Below, piece by piece: positions 44,592 through 54,341 of a stretch of DNA of 64,000 nt (the stretch's first letter is position 1; the number at the start of each line of letters is the position of its first letter). Location of the stretch: NCBI RefSeq assembly GCF_019443085.1, contig NZ_JAHZIL010000002.1:248001-312000 (forward strand), written 5' to 3'. A program made the translations under genes and the position numbers. Source of the stretch: Marinobacter sp. F4218. GTDB lineage: Bacteria; Pseudomonadota; Gammaproteobacteria; Pseudomonadales; Oleiphilaceae. A model generated the notes under the pieces. The model had not been told where the DNA came from. It worked only from the letters and a program-made list of their open reading frames with translations, and did no database searches.

Positions 44592-46659
44592 AGATATCGA
44601 CCTCCCGCTATCGATCAACACTTCTTCAGAAGATCCAAATAACCTTTTTTTTGACCCTGTGCTGAATTGCGCCCTAACGTATGACGTTGGTGTTGGTTAT
44701 TTTACCTCCGGATGGATCGCAGACACTGCCCATGGAATCTCTCGATTTGCCAAATCCCGTGGGAAGGCCCGTTGGATTGTCGGCCATGAGTTGCACGAGA
44801 GAGACATTGACTCGATCGTGAATTTCAGACAAGTGGCCGACAGGGAGTTTCATGCAAAACGAATTTTCGAAGAAGAAGTTGATGATGTGTTCTCGGCACT
44901 CAAAGATGACGCCCGCTTGGTGTTGGCCTGGCTGATTAGGGATGGCATTGTCGAACTTCGAATTGCCGTGCCTATCAATAAGCTCAGCGGTATCTATCAT
45001 GCCAAGAATGGCATTTTCTCGGATGAGGCTGGCAATGAAATTGCCTTTAGCGGTTCTTACAACCTTACCTCCAGAGCCTCTTCAAATTGGGAGACCATTG
45101 AGATCTTCCGCTCATGGTCGAGTGAGGAAGGGCGACAACGGTGCGCCAACAAGAAGAAAGAATTCGAAAATATCTGGGAGGGCAAAGACGTCAATCTCAT
45201 GGTTTTCGAACCATCAACGAAAGCCATAGAAAAGATCAAAGCCTATGCAGCTTCTGGCACGCGGCCCTATAGCCTTCCAGCTGGCCGCCCGTCGGTACCG
45301 AGCGCCATACAAGATGAGGATGGAAACATCCGGGATTATCAGGAACAAGCGATAAAAAGCTGGTTTTCTCAAAATGGGCAAGGCCTTTTCTGTATGGCTA
45401 CAGGTGCAGGCAAAACGATTACCGCTCTGACTGCGTCTACTCGACTGTTGGAATACGTTAACAGTAAAGAGTCCAACCTGGTCATAATCATCACCGTTCC
45501 CTTCGTCCATTTAGGCGAGCAGTGGGCCGACGAAGCGGCATTTTTTGGGTTCGACCCGATAAAATGCTACGGGGGCAAAGGTAAGTGGTTGGATGATTTT
45601 CAGTCCTCTTATAACCAGTTGCTGTCTGGAGAAAGGGATTACGTATTGGCCATCGCGGTCAATGCCACCTTCAGCAATCGCGAGTTTCAATCTATTCTGA
45701 ACGGTATCAGATCCAACTTACTGCTTGTGTCTGATGAAGTGCATAACATGGGTGCAGAAAATATTGTCGATAAGTTGCCTAAGCACGCCCGCTTCAGAAT
45801 CGGCTTGTCCGCGACGCCAATCCGCCACAACGATCCCTTCGGTACAAAAGCGATCTTTGATTACTTTGGCGAACCCGTGATTAATTTCGATATTAAGGAC
45901 GCCATCAAGGCCGGGTTTTTGTGCAAGTACAATTACTATCCGGTCATATGTGAATTGGATTCGGACGAGCTCGAAGAATACATACAGTTGAGCAAAAAGA
46001 TTGCTCGACTGATGGCCATGAGTGACTCTGATGATTTCTCGACGAGCTTAAAATTAGAACTCATTAAGAGAGCCAAGCTCACCGGAAGCAGCAGAGGGAA
46101 AAAGCGACAATTAAAGACTCTGTTAGATGATAACCAAGATAGAAAACATACGCTTATTTACTCGAGTGAGGCAATCATAGAGGGTGAAAAAGATATTGAT
46201 AAGATCGTACGTCTAGCAGGAAGGGACTGTCACTGGAAAGTCGCCAAGTTCACCGCTGAAGAGAACAAAGAGCAACGATCTGAGATTTTGAAAAGCTTTA
46301 AGTCTGGAGAAATTGAGGGCATCGTCGCAATTAAGTGTCTCGATGAAGGCGTAGATATTCCTCAAACGAAAACGGCATATATTCTTGCGTCGTCGACGAA
46401 CCCCCGTCAATTCATACAGCGAAGAGGCCGTGTTCTCAGGCAATACCAAGGGAAGGGGATCGCGTCAATCTACGATTTTATCGCTATTCCTCCTTTGGAG
46501 AGGCTTGGCGAGGATGCGGAAACCTTCAAGATTGAAAAAGGTATGGTCGAGCGTGAGCTTGAACGAGTCAAAGAGTTTGCCGAGATTGCGGAAAACTACG
46601 GTGAAACCCTTTCGACATTGAGAGAAATAAGAAAGAAATTGAAACTATTAGGAGCTTAA
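44584..46659 (+). CDS. PLD-type nuclease/SF2 helicase, Dnd-associated restriction enzyme-like
   Basis: 691 residues. The N-terminal 210 form a phospholipase-D-type nuclease domain: IYHAKNGIF (His139, Lys141) then IAFSGSYN. The rest is a superfamily 2 helicase: Walker A ATGAGKT (272-278), DEVH (384-387), LSATP and the arginine-finger motif QFIQRRGRVLR. This architecture is annotated in some Dnd loci as a phosphorothioation-dependent restriction enzyme. It probably cuts or unwinds DNA lacking (or bearing) the modification, together with the following genes. It overlaps the upstream gene by 8 bases. Confidence 0.85.
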   Translation: MFKDIDLPLSINTSSEDPNNLFFDPVLNCALTYDVGVGYFTSGWIADTAHGISRFAKSRGKARWIVGHELHERDIDSIVNFRQVADREFHAKRIFEEEVDDVFSALKDDARLVLAWLIRDGIVELRIAVPINKLSGIYHAKNGIFSDEAGNEIAFSGSYNLTSRASSNWETIEIFRSWSSEEGRQRCANKKKEFENIWEGKDVNLMVFEPSTKAIEKIKAYAASGTRPYSLPAGRPSVPSAIQDEDGNIRDYQEQAIKSWFSQNGQGLFCMATGAGKTITALTASTRLLEYVNSKESNLVIIITVPFVHLGEQWADEAAFFGFDPIKCYGGKGKWLDDFQSSYNQLLSGERDYVLAIAVNATFSNREFQSILNGIRSNLLLVSDEVHNMGAENIVDKLPKHARFRIGLSATPIRHNDPFGTKAIFDYFGEPVINFDIKDAIKAGFLCKYNYYPVICELDSDELEEYIQLSKKIARLMAMSDSDDFSTSLKLELIKRAKLTGSSRGKKRQLKTLLDDNQDRKHTLIYSSEAIIEGEKDIDKIVRLAGRDCHWKVAKFTAEENKEQRSEILKSFKSGEIEGIVAIKCLDEGVDIPQTKTAYILASSTNPRQFIQRRGRVLRQYQGKGIASIYDFIAIPPLERLGEDAETFKIEKGMVERELERVKEFAEIAENYGETLSTLREIRKKLKLLGA

Positions 46660-46660
46660 T

Positions 46661-46834
46661 ATGAAAACTCCATCTGAGGTAATTAAGGCAGCTTCCCCAG
46701 AAGCTCAGTCGGTGATTAATAAAGTCCTAAAGATCCAACAAGAAGGTAAGCATTACAGAGATCTCCCATCGGATTTAGAGCGAGATTTCTGCGAGAGAAT
46801 CATCAAAGTGATTAAGGACGAAGTTAAGGTATGA
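46661..46834 (+). CDS. 57-residue protein inside the Dnd restriction operon
   Basis: A short frame, ATG 46661, with GGAGC six bases upstream, ending in an ATGA overlap with the ATPase gene. The product is helical and charged (SPEAQSVINKVLKIQQEG, then DFCERIIKVIKDEVKV). The tight coupling on both sides and lack of any other explanation for the gap support a real gene. No family recognised. It could be a small subunit or regulator of the helicase or ATPase. Confidence 0.7.
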   Translation: MKTPSEVIKAASPEAQSVINKVLKIQQEGKHYRDLPSDLERDFCERIIKVIKDEVKV

Positions 46835-48840
46835 AACTAAAAACACTGACCATTAGGAACTTTCGACAGTTCTACGGCGAGGTGTCGATCAGCTTTTCAA
46901 CCGATGAAAAGGCGAGTGTTACAGTCATCCATGGAGAAAACGGTTCGGGAAAAACGTCCCTGTTAAATGCGTTTAAATGGGTGCTATATGGGACTACAGA
47001 TTTCGATACCAATAATGAAAACCTGCTCAGTGAAAAGGCCATCGCTGAGGCCGCGCCTAACAGTACGATTATCATGTCTGTGTCCCTAGAATTTGACGAC
47101 GACGGCGCAACTTACACCGCTCAAAGGGAGCAGAAGTTTAGTAAAGGCACAGGCCTACATGCGGAATCATTGGGGCAGTCCGTTCCTACACTAACCTATA
47201 CCGATTCTGCTGGTCTTTCCCATCGTTCGTCCAACCCTGGTAGTCAGCTGAATCAAATTTTGCCAGAGGATATGCATAGTTATTTCTTCTTTAACGGGGA
47301 AAGAATTGAAAAGCTTGCCTACAACAGCGCATCGACGCAGGTCAGAGACGCCATTAAAGGCCTAATGGGGCTGAATATTCTTGATCGTGCCGAAAGACAA
47401 CTTAAGAACTCGGTGGTCCGGCATTTTAATAAAGAAGCAAAAGAGGGCTCTACTGGAAACTTAGCTGCTCTCTTTGACCAGCAGTCATCGTTAACGGATC
47501 GTATTGAAGAGAAAGAAGAGGAAATCAAAGCCTGGAAAAAGAATCAAATTGAGATTGAGCTTGAGATCGAAGAAATTGATAAACGTTTAGACTCGATCAA
47601 AGCTATTGCTGAAAAGCAAAAGTTGAGACGCGAGCTAGAGGCGCAGCTGGACCAAATCAAAAAAGATAAATCTGAAGAATCATCCTCCCTAGGTAAATAC
47701 ATATCAGAGCGAGGCTTCCTGGCGTTCATTGATGCACAACTGATTGAAGTTAAAGACTATCTTGATCAAATGAGGATCCGAGGAGAGATGCCGAGTAAGG
47801 TAAAATCAACCTTCATCGATGATCTTATTGAGCTTGGTCAGTGCATTTGCGGTCAGCCCCTCGAGCCAGGAAGTGATTGTGTAAAAACCTTGGAGTCGTA
47901 TAAAACGACCATTCAGGATAACGGGGCTGAAGAGCAATTCATGGCTCTTTTCGGTGTCATGTCCCATTTACAGTCTGAGCGTAAGGGTTTGTTTTCAAAT
48001 ATTCATGAATCCATGAACAGGTTAAAAGATCTTGCCGATCGACGAAAAGATCTGCTCGGGCGAATCGATGAATTGGGTGAAGAAATACTGGGGGTCAATG
48101 ATTCCTCCGAACTTGAAAGTCGGCGGGTTGAGTTAAAAGCGAAAAGCAAAGAATTCAACGAAAATTGTGCTGTAGGTCGTCACCAAAAGACCGGGTGGGA
48201 AGACCAGCTAAATGAAGTTGAAAAAGAAATTGGAAAAGAGCAAGCCAAAACGAATCAGGCTGATCTGAGCCAGAGAAGAAAGCAGTTGGCAAAGGAAGTG
48301 GCGGATACCATTTCTGAACTACACGAGGCTTTGGCCCATCAAGTCCGCACAGAACTTTCTGCAAAGGTCGATGGGACTTTCCAGAAAATAATGAGAAAAG
48401 ACTATTGGGCCGAAATCGATGAGGACTTTACCTTAAAAATCTATAAAAACATTGAAGGGCATGGTAAGCAAGCCGTGCTTGAGAAGTCCACGGGCGAGAA
48501 CCAAGTAACAAGTCTTTGCTTTATTAGTAGTATTGTTAACAGTGCCAAGGAAAAAGCCAAGAATCCAGGTGCTTTCCAGAAGGGAGGGATTTACCCCATT
48601 GTTATGGACTCGCCTTTTGGAGCGTTAGACCCTGAGTACCGTGAAAAAGTGGCGTCATTTATCCCGGCCTTGGCAGATCAAGTCATTGTAATGGTGTCTA
48701 AATCTCAGTGGCGTGGTGAAGTAGAGAACGAGCTTTCAAAACGTCTGGGTAAGCAATACACGCTGAAATACCATAAACCCGACCAAGAGAGTGAAGAGAG
48801 GTTCGAGTACACAAACTTGGAGGAAGGATTTTATGGTTGA
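46831..48840 (+). CDS. DndD-like SMC/RecN-type ATPase (restriction arm)
   Basis: 669 residues. The N-terminus KLKTLTIRNFRQFYGEV and Walker A GENGSGKTSLLNAFKW are typical of DndD- and RecF-like ATPases; coiled coils (residues 190-300, 380-500) flank a Cys pair (GQCICGQP) that may form a zinc hook. The C-terminal Walker B region reads IVMDSPFGALDPEYREKVA. It resembles the DndD of the modification arm but is distinct from it. It follows the helicase and the small protein and overlaps the next gene by 8 bases. It likely provides DNA scanning or clamp activity for the restriction complex. Confidence 0.8.
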   Translation: MKLKTLTIRNFRQFYGEVSISFSTDEKASVTVIHGENGSGKTSLLNAFKWVLYGTTDFDTNNENLLSEKAIAEAAPNSTIIMSVSLEFDDDGATYTAQREQKFSKGTGLHAESLGQSVPTLTYTDSAGLSHRSSNPGSQLNQILPEDMHSYFFFNGERIEKLAYNSASTQVRDAIKGLMGLNILDRAERQLKNSVVRHFNKEAKEGSTGNLAALFDQQSSLTDRIEEKEEEIKAWKKNQIEIELEIEEIDKRLDSIKAIAEKQKLRRELEAQLDQIKKDKSEESSSLGKYISERGFLAFIDAQLIEVKDYLDQMRIRGEMPSKVKSTFIDDLIELGQCICGQPLEPGSDCVKTLESYKTTIQDNGAEEQFMALFGVMSHLQSERKGLFSNIHESMNRLKDLADRRKDLLGRIDELGEEILGVNDSSELESRRVELKAKSKEFNENCAVGRHQKTGWEDQLNEVEKEIGKEQAKTNQADLSQRRKQLAKEVADTISELHEALAHQVRTELSAKVDGTFQKIMRKDYWAEIDEDFTLKIYKNIEGHGKQAVLEKSTGENQVTSLCFISSIVNSAKEKAKNPGAFQKGGIYPIVMDSPFGALDPEYREKVASFIPALADQVIVMVSKSQWRGEVENELSKRLGKQYTLKYHKPDQESEERFEYTNLEEGFYG

Positions 48841-49270
48841 TCGAGTCAGGAAGCCTGCAAAACATACCGAGACCTTCAACTACCTAAAAGATGATGTCGG
48901 TATATTTGCCACGTATAAGGATGTCATGGTGTTTGCTGCTGCACTGGGGTTTTCCAGAGGAAAGTCTGTCGAGTTTGACAAGTCGAGTGAACCTATTCCG
49001 TTGTCGGTTTTTAGAGGTGAGTACGACGAAGCTTTTATGAATGTCTTGGCACTTTTCGACCATAAAGACTCCGGGTACTTGGAGCCAGAAGGGGAGAAGT
49101 TTGACGCTAAGATAAAACTCTTTGAAGAATACGCGTGTGGGGGACTCGATATCATTAAGAGTACGATTATCGACCCTGGGCTTGATGCCCAGGGCGAACT
49201 AATTCGTCTGATCTTAGATGAAGAAGCTAAACACAATATCATTGATGATATTACCGGTTTGGGTGCCTAG
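48833..49270 (+). CDS. Dnd system-associated protein 4-like
   Basis: 145 residues from ATG 48833 after GGAGGAAGG; the upstream extension lacks support. FNYLKDDVGIFATYKDVMVFAAALGFSRGK and the C-terminal EEYACGGLDIIK resemble the family annotated as dnd system-associated protein 4. No catalytic motif is visible. It is the last gene of the plus-strand operon and converges with dndE. Confidence 0.75.
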   Translation: MVDRVRKPAKHTETFNYLKDDVGIFATYKDVMVFAAALGFSRGKSVEFDKSSEPIPLSVFRGEYDEAFMNVLALFDHKDSGYLEPEGEKFDAKIKLFEEYACGGLDIIKSTIIDPGLDAQGELIRLILDEEAKHNIIDDITGLGA

Positions 49271-49375
49271 GCTTGCTGGCATCTTCTATTCCGAGCTGCA
49301 TAACGGTGCATTTATAAGTTTTAAATGGACTTAGATTCTGAGACGGCGGAAATCAAACAAGGATGTTTACACTGT

Positions 49376-49735
49376 TTACTCGTACTGAAATACGTGTCGT
49401 AAATCTGACAAACTCCTCGTGTGCCCGAGTTTATGCAAACCGCTATCGATTAAAGATCTGATGACCTCCTGAATGTCGTTTTGAACATTTTGTTCGAAAC
49501 AGAATTGGCGGATCAACGCCTCGTATGCTTTTTCGTGCTCACCGAACAAGACGTCGCGGTTAATGACGTGGGCCTGCTCCGGTTTGCTCTCGTTGATAGA
49601 GGCCGTCCGAGTGTCCCTAAGTGCCAGCGAGATTGCTATCCGTGCCGTAACGTTTGGGGTCAAACGGGTTTTAGTCTGCAGATACTGGAGTTTGTCCCAA
49701 GTTTTTTTACTTAACTGAATCCGAGTTGGAAACAT
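49376..49735 (-). CDS. dndE: DNA sulfur modification protein DndE
   Basis: 119 residues, the usual size. PTRIQLSKKTWDKLQYLQTKTRLTPNVTARIAISLAL is the N-terminal DNA-binding half of DndE, a tetrameric protein that binds nicked double-stranded DNA and is needed for phosphorothioation. The start lies one base after the dndD stop. Confidence 0.92.
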   Translation of the reverse strand: MFPTRIQLSKKTWDKLQYLQTKTRLTPNVTARIAISLALRDTRTASINESKPEQAHVINRDVLFGEHEKAYEALIRQFCFEQNVQNDIQEVIRSLIDSGLHKLGHTRSLSDLRHVFQYE

Positions 49736-49736
49736 T

Positions 49737-51731
49737 TCAGCTCGCCTCCCTCATTTTCCAAAAATAACCTTCGCTGGCACGAGTTGCTCCTGCTTTTGGG
49801 TCATACTCGAGTTTGTAAGCGCGTGAAATATCTGGTGATAGATCGGAATAAAATGACTCGTCTACCTCCGTGTCAGTAGATAGCACGATCATCTGATGGC
49901 TCGCTGTCGGGAAGTATCCATCGATCAGTTTGCTACGATGCTGTGAGTCCAAACGCCCCAGAGGAGTGTCCACGATCATCGGTAGTTGGCGGCCGGAGGT
50001 TTTGGCAAGAGCTTCTAGAACCGATATCGCGAAAATCTGCTTTTCTCCAGCAGATATTTCGTCTTTGGCAATTGGCCGTCCCGAAACGGAAAGTAGTTGA
50101 ACTTGGAACGTTTTCGCATCAATTCGTATCTGGAGTTGGAGATCATCTTTGCGTGCCAGTTTCGCAAAACACTCGGTGAATTGAGCTTCAAGATCACTAA
50201 TCTTCGCCTCGGAGGTTTGATCAACGAAATCTTTCAGAAGGCAGTTTGTGCCGCCAATGTAATCGAGCATTCGTTTTTGATCACTGGTTTTCGCAGCTTC
50301 TTCATATAGTCGATCGAGCTTTCGTGCCGCCTCGACGGCGCCGTTAGCAATCTCCTTACCGGATTTCTTGAGGGCCTCAAGTTTGGCATCAAATCCACCA
50401 ATGTGCTGTTGAAGTTTCTGAAGATTATGAAAGTCATTTGCGATCAAAATATCGTCAGGCGCGCGGGCAAGGGATACTCCAATTTCATCGAGTTCTGACT
50501 CGACGTGTTCCAGTGCCTGAAAAGTCTCAGCTAAATCAGCTTTTTGTTTCTGAGCATCATCGAAGGTGGAAAATAGGCGGCTAGCTTGAATTGGTGTCAA
50601 ATCATGAATGATTTCCCCCGGACGATTTTGGGAGCTTTGTTCAAGAATGGCGTCCAACTCTCGAGAAACCACTTTCATAGCGTCCTTCGGAATCGATCCA
50701 GAGATCCGCTCGTTCAATTGCTTTGAATATTTACGGAGAAGCTTTAGCTCCCTATGAGCCGTCTGTGAAGAAAGATCTTTCTCAATTTGAGATTTTGATC
50801 TTTCGCAAAAATCATGTGCAAGTGCGAGTGGTGCAGCATCTGAGATGAGAGCGTTGATTTGCGTTGTCAGCTCACCTCTCTGGTCCTGCAAGTGAGAGAG
50901 TTTGCTTTCCAGGTGTTTTCTCGACGCGGAAAAATGACCGCCTCGCTCGTTGATTGCTTTTTGCAACTTGTTGACTTGGCTCTGTACCTCGGAGCGCTGG
51001 GAATTTACGGTCGTAATCTCCTGACGAACTTGCTCGACGTCCTTTCTTTTTTCTTCAAGCTCAGCTTTTGCCGAATCAATTTCAGCCTGGATGGACTCAA
51101 CCGAGGAGCGCTTTGTTATGTTGCGCTTAAGAACAGTTAGATCACCGGAGAGTCTCTCAACGACATCCAAACCTAATAGTTTTTTGATGGATTGCTCAAG
51201 TGCAGCACCTCCCGTGTCATCGGCAAGCTCAGCAATCTTTTCGCCGTCGAAGAAGAACAGGTCGGACACCCCAATTGGGATCAATTCATTAAGAAAGGTT
51301 TGAGCCTGTTCATACGAAAGCCCCTGAATGGACTGGCCATCCTGTTCAATAGTCAGAGTTTCTTTAACTCCCTTTCCTTTCCGTTCCCACTCACGTTTGA
51401 CCCGGTATTGGTTCTCGGTACCAAGCTTCGCGTAGGTAAAGGTCAGCTCAACAGAAGCAGTGTTTGGGGAGCGATCGGTCTGTTTGGAGTGATGTATAGA
51501 TTCGAGAAGGTAATTCTCATAGCGCTTTTGTGCGACTGTTGACCCAAGAGAACGGCGCCCGTAGAGAGCCAAACGAATTCCTGAAAGAAGGCTTGTTTTT
51601 CCTGCGCCATTCAGCCCGCCGAACAAAATTATTGGACGTGTTTGCCCAAAGCGTTTAACGGGGGTTAGGTCGAAGCTGTTGGTACCTTCGTATACGCGAA
51701 AGTTTGTCAGAGTAAGGTTTTGAATAAGCAT
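49737..51731 (-). CDS. dndD: DNA sulfur modification protein DndD
   Basis: 664 residues. Walker A FGGLNGAGKTSLL near residue 40, FFFDGEKIAELADD, long coiled coil, and Walker B PMIVDTPLGRLDSQHR followed by VLSTDTEVDE, the DndD arrangement. It nicks or remodels DNA with ATP hydrolysis during sulfur insertion. It overlaps dndC by one base. Confidence 0.95.
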   Translation of the reverse strand: MLIQNLTLTNFRVYEGTNSFDLTPVKRFGQTRPIILFGGLNGAGKTSLLSGIRLALYGRRSLGSTVAQKRYENYLLESIHHSKQTDRSPNTASVELTFTYAKLGTENQYRVKREWERKGKGVKETLTIEQDGQSIQGLSYEQAQTFLNELIPIGVSDLFFFDGEKIAELADDTGGAALEQSIKKLLGLDVVERLSGDLTVLKRNITKRSSVESIQAEIDSAKAELEEKRKDVEQVRQEITTVNSQRSEVQSQVNKLQKAINERGGHFSASRKHLESKLSHLQDQRGELTTQINALISDAAPLALAHDFCERSKSQIEKDLSSQTAHRELKLLRKYSKQLNERISGSIPKDAMKVVSRELDAILEQSSQNRPGEIIHDLTPIQASRLFSTFDDAQKQKADLAETFQALEHVESELDEIGVSLARAPDDILIANDFHNLQKLQQHIGGFDAKLEALKKSGKEIANGAVEAARKLDRLYEEAAKTSDQKRMLDYIGGTNCLLKDFVDQTSEAKISDLEAQFTECFAKLARKDDLQLQIRIDAKTFQVQLLSVSGRPIAKDEISAGEKQIFAISVLEALAKTSGRQLPMIVDTPLGRLDSQHRSKLIDGYFPTASHQMIVLSTDTEVDESFYSDLSPDISRAYKLEYDPKAGATRASEGYFWKMREAS

Positions 51732-53251
51732 CAGTTTAGGAACTCGGAGAATTCTTCTTTAATTTCCTCAACGTGAGACCTTTCATATTTTCGGTGCTCA
51801 GCGTTTCGTTCGTTGACCACGGAGAGTTCTTCCCAATCTCGCTGAAGAATGGACTCTAATCTGTTTAATATCCCCCGACGGTTGCCCAGGCCGGAAACTT
51901 CAAGTTCCGCTTCAAGCATTTTTCGAATGAGTGCAGCAGGAACGTTATAGATATCTGCGAGGTTTTCCAGGGTTTTCGAGTCGGCTCTGGTAAAAGCACC
52001 GGCGTCATCTTCTATCCAGTCAAGATCCTCGCCGTAAACTTCGAGGTAAATGCCTGGAAGTGAGTCTTCCCAATCGGGTTCGTTCGGGTCGCGCAGCCAC
52101 TCACGACGGATCATATGAAGTTCAGGGCGAGTAATGAGTTCAATGTCGCGTCCCCCATCCCGGATGCCTTTCTCGATTTTGAGGAGTTCTCGCACAAATT
52201 CTCTTCTTACCGAGAGGAGGTATGGGCCGGGGATGTGCCTTACTTCCCGCACGCTATCGTCACTAATATCGCCTGAGTTGTAGGAGACGCGGCCAGTCCG
52301 GCGTCTAAAATTGCGATACTCTTCGGAGTTTTCAGGCTGTCTTGATTCGTAGAGCCAGTTTCTGAACTTAAGTAGTGGCTTCATCCAGTCAGATCCTGAC
52401 TGAATTAACCCATGTAGGGCTTTGTCATCCGTAACCACTGTGCAGGTCCAGCAGCCAAAACGGCTGTTTCCGCAGGACGGCGTGCTTTTGTCGATAACCA
52501 ACGGACACTCGCCTTGGTTCGAACCTTTGTAAAGTTCTAGCAGTTCCTGGTTCGAGCCGCCCCAGGGGCAAGGCGCGCTCATTAAGTACATCCAGACCTC
52601 ATCAGCCGACCAGCTTTCGATTGGCATATAGGTGTAGGCATTTGGGAGTGAGCTATGGCGGCTTAGAGCTGAGCCGTCAATTTTGTGCTTGGCGATGACT
52701 TGGGCACGAGAGGCACTTTCTTCACTTCGAGAACCCAAAACTACAACGGCTTCACCGAACCGAGCCACTGTGTCGAGGATAAACTCGCTCACTGGATCAA
52801 TCTTCATCCGCTCGGTGCACCAGCGAAATGTCTGATTTGGGGCAGGGTAGCCACGGCCCAATAAATTGACCCAAAAAGTTTGATCAGTCTTCGGGACGAC
52901 ACTGTGTGCACTGATCGGTAGGCCTTCTCGGGGTGCCGATTCGTTTATGGTGTTAATGACCTTTTTGATCATATCGACGACTACAGGCGTTTCTACCAGA
53001 GTATCGGATGAGACCACGTAGATGTGCTTTTTGCGTTTTTCTGCAGGCAGTTGCAGCAGTGCCATATAAATAAGTGATAAAACGCAGGTGGAGTCTTTGC
53101 CGCCACTAAAGCCAATGATCCAAGGGCGGTCATCTGAGCAGTATATTGTTTGTATTTCTCGAACCAGATCCACGAGTGGGCGATTTCCAAGAGAGAACTC
53201 TTGAATCATGTTTAAGTGGGTCGGATAGACGAACTGTTCTTGTGCCGTCAT
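51731..53251 (-). CDS. dndC: DNA sulfur modification protein DndC
   Basis: 506 residues of the PAPS reductase/ATP pyrophosphatase family. PP-loop IIGFSGGKDSTCVLSLI; Cys residues in FRWCTERMK and PSCGNSRFGCWTCTVV are those of the 4Fe-4S cluster. It activates the backbone with ATP and transfers sulfur. The start overlaps dndB by 4 bases. Confidence 0.96.
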   Translation of the reverse strand: MTAQEQFVYPTHLNMIQEFSLGNRPLVDLVREIQTIYCSDDRPWIIGFSGGKDSTCVLSLIYMALLQLPAEKRKKHIYVVSSDTLVETPVVVDMIKKVINTINESAPREGLPISAHSVVPKTDQTFWVNLLGRGYPAPNQTFRWCTERMKIDPVSEFILDTVARFGEAVVVLGSRSEESASRAQVIAKHKIDGSALSRHSSLPNAYTYMPIESWSADEVWMYLMSAPCPWGGSNQELLELYKGSNQGECPLVIDKSTPSCGNSRFGCWTCTVVTDDKALHGLIQSGSDWMKPLLKFRNWLYESRQPENSEEYRNFRRRTGRVSYNSGDISDDSVREVRHIPGPYLLSVRREFVRELLKIEKGIRDGGRDIELITRPELHMIRREWLRDPNEPDWEDSLPGIYLEVYGEDLDWIEDDAGAFTRADSKTLENLADIYNVPAALIRKMLEAELEVSGLGNRRGILNRLESILQRDWEELSVVNERNAEHRKYERSHVEEIKEEFSEFLN

Positions 53252-54339
53252 TTCTTGAACGACTCCTCGTATTCCTGCTCCGTGGGTGTAAGCGGAACAC
53301 TAAGTTGCTGTTTGATGTAGTTGCCGGTTAGAACGACACTGCTTCGAGCTTTGCTAATGCGACCATGATGCATTGCACGGCCTTCCCAGTCAGCGTTTGC
53401 GCGTGCCCAGTCAATTTCCTGCAGGCCTTTCAGAATCTTGCTCCACTGGGCTTTAGGCTTGAACAGGAGGTCTGCGCCAATTTGGCCCATTGCCTGCAGC
53501 ATGACCCCATGCGCGTGGACGTATTGTTCCCGTAGGTCGCAAGTTGCCACTTTCTTTTCGAGGGCGAGCTGCCAGTCCCTCATGTTCTCGGCTACTTCGT
53601 TCCAAAAATCGATCGCGAGGTCCTGCTCATCCTGCGTGATGGGATCGTTTTTACCCTTCATAAGCATTGCTTTGGATGCATTTTTGATCGCTGAAAGCGT
53701 GAAGAGCTTACTGCTTCGGTTAGAGATGCTGGATCGCTCCATCTCCGTTAACCGTGAGAAGACTTTCACTTCTTTGGCTACATTTCGAGCCAGTGCTGAC
53801 AGAGCATCGCGATGATCATAGAGTGTGCTTATTGAGTCGCTTGGCCGCACTGCGTGCTTATTCAGGTCGGCGAACATTTGTTGACTACGCTTGAGGCCAT
53901 CATCGATGAAGAAGAGTACTGGAACGTTGTCATAGCCAAGTTCAGGGTTTTGCTCGATTGCTTGAACGATGGCTTCACGGCGGTGTTGTCCGTCATTGAT
54001 CAGAATCGTGGCATCCATTGGAATAGAGAGCAGCCCCAGATTTTGACCGTGACCTGTGTCAGTGCTGGGTTCAAACGAAACCTGGCCATCGACTGATGCT
54101 GTAATGCCTGAAAGGGTATAATCCGATGGATTGTCTACCAGGTAGCTGACAATGTCTGGAATTCTGGTTCTGTTTAGGACTCTTTGAGCTCTAAGTTCCG
54201 GCGGAACTTCCTGCCCGTCGAAAATGAAAATTTTTGGGATGAGGCGGAGTGGGCACATGGCGACATAGCAAGGTCGACCAGACTGTACGCCCCTTGCTGC
54301 GGGGAAAGTGCGGGAGAACTCGTCCACGAAGGCCTCCAT
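53248..54339 (-). CDS. dndB: DNA sulfur modification protein DndB
   Basis: 363 residues with the DGQHRR motif of the DGQHR-domain family and FPAARGVQSGRPCYVAMCPLRLIPKIF at the N-terminus. DndB is a DNA-binding regulator that limits dnd expression and modification frequency in studied species. It is the first gene of the dndBCDE unit, with its own promoter at 54369-54397. No good ribosome site precedes ATG 54339. Confidence 0.95.
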   Translation of the reverse strand: MEAFVDEFSRTFPAARGVQSGRPCYVAMCPLRLIPKIFIFDGQEVPPELRAQRVLNRTRIPDIVSYLVDNPSDYTLSGITASVDGQVSFEPSTDTGHGQNLGLLSIPMDATILINDGQHRREAIVQAIEQNPELGYDNVPVLFFIDDGLKRSQQMFADLNKHAVRPSDSISTLYDHRDALSALARNVAKEVKVFSRLTEMERSSISNRSSKLFTLSAIKNASKAMLMKGKNDPITQDEQDLAIDFWNEVAENMRDWQLALEKKVATCDLREQYVHAHGVMLQAMGQIGADLLFKPKAQWSKILKGLQEIDWARANADWEGRAMHHGRISKARSSVVLTGNYIKQQLSVPLTPTEQEYEESFKK

Positions 54340-54341
54340 GC

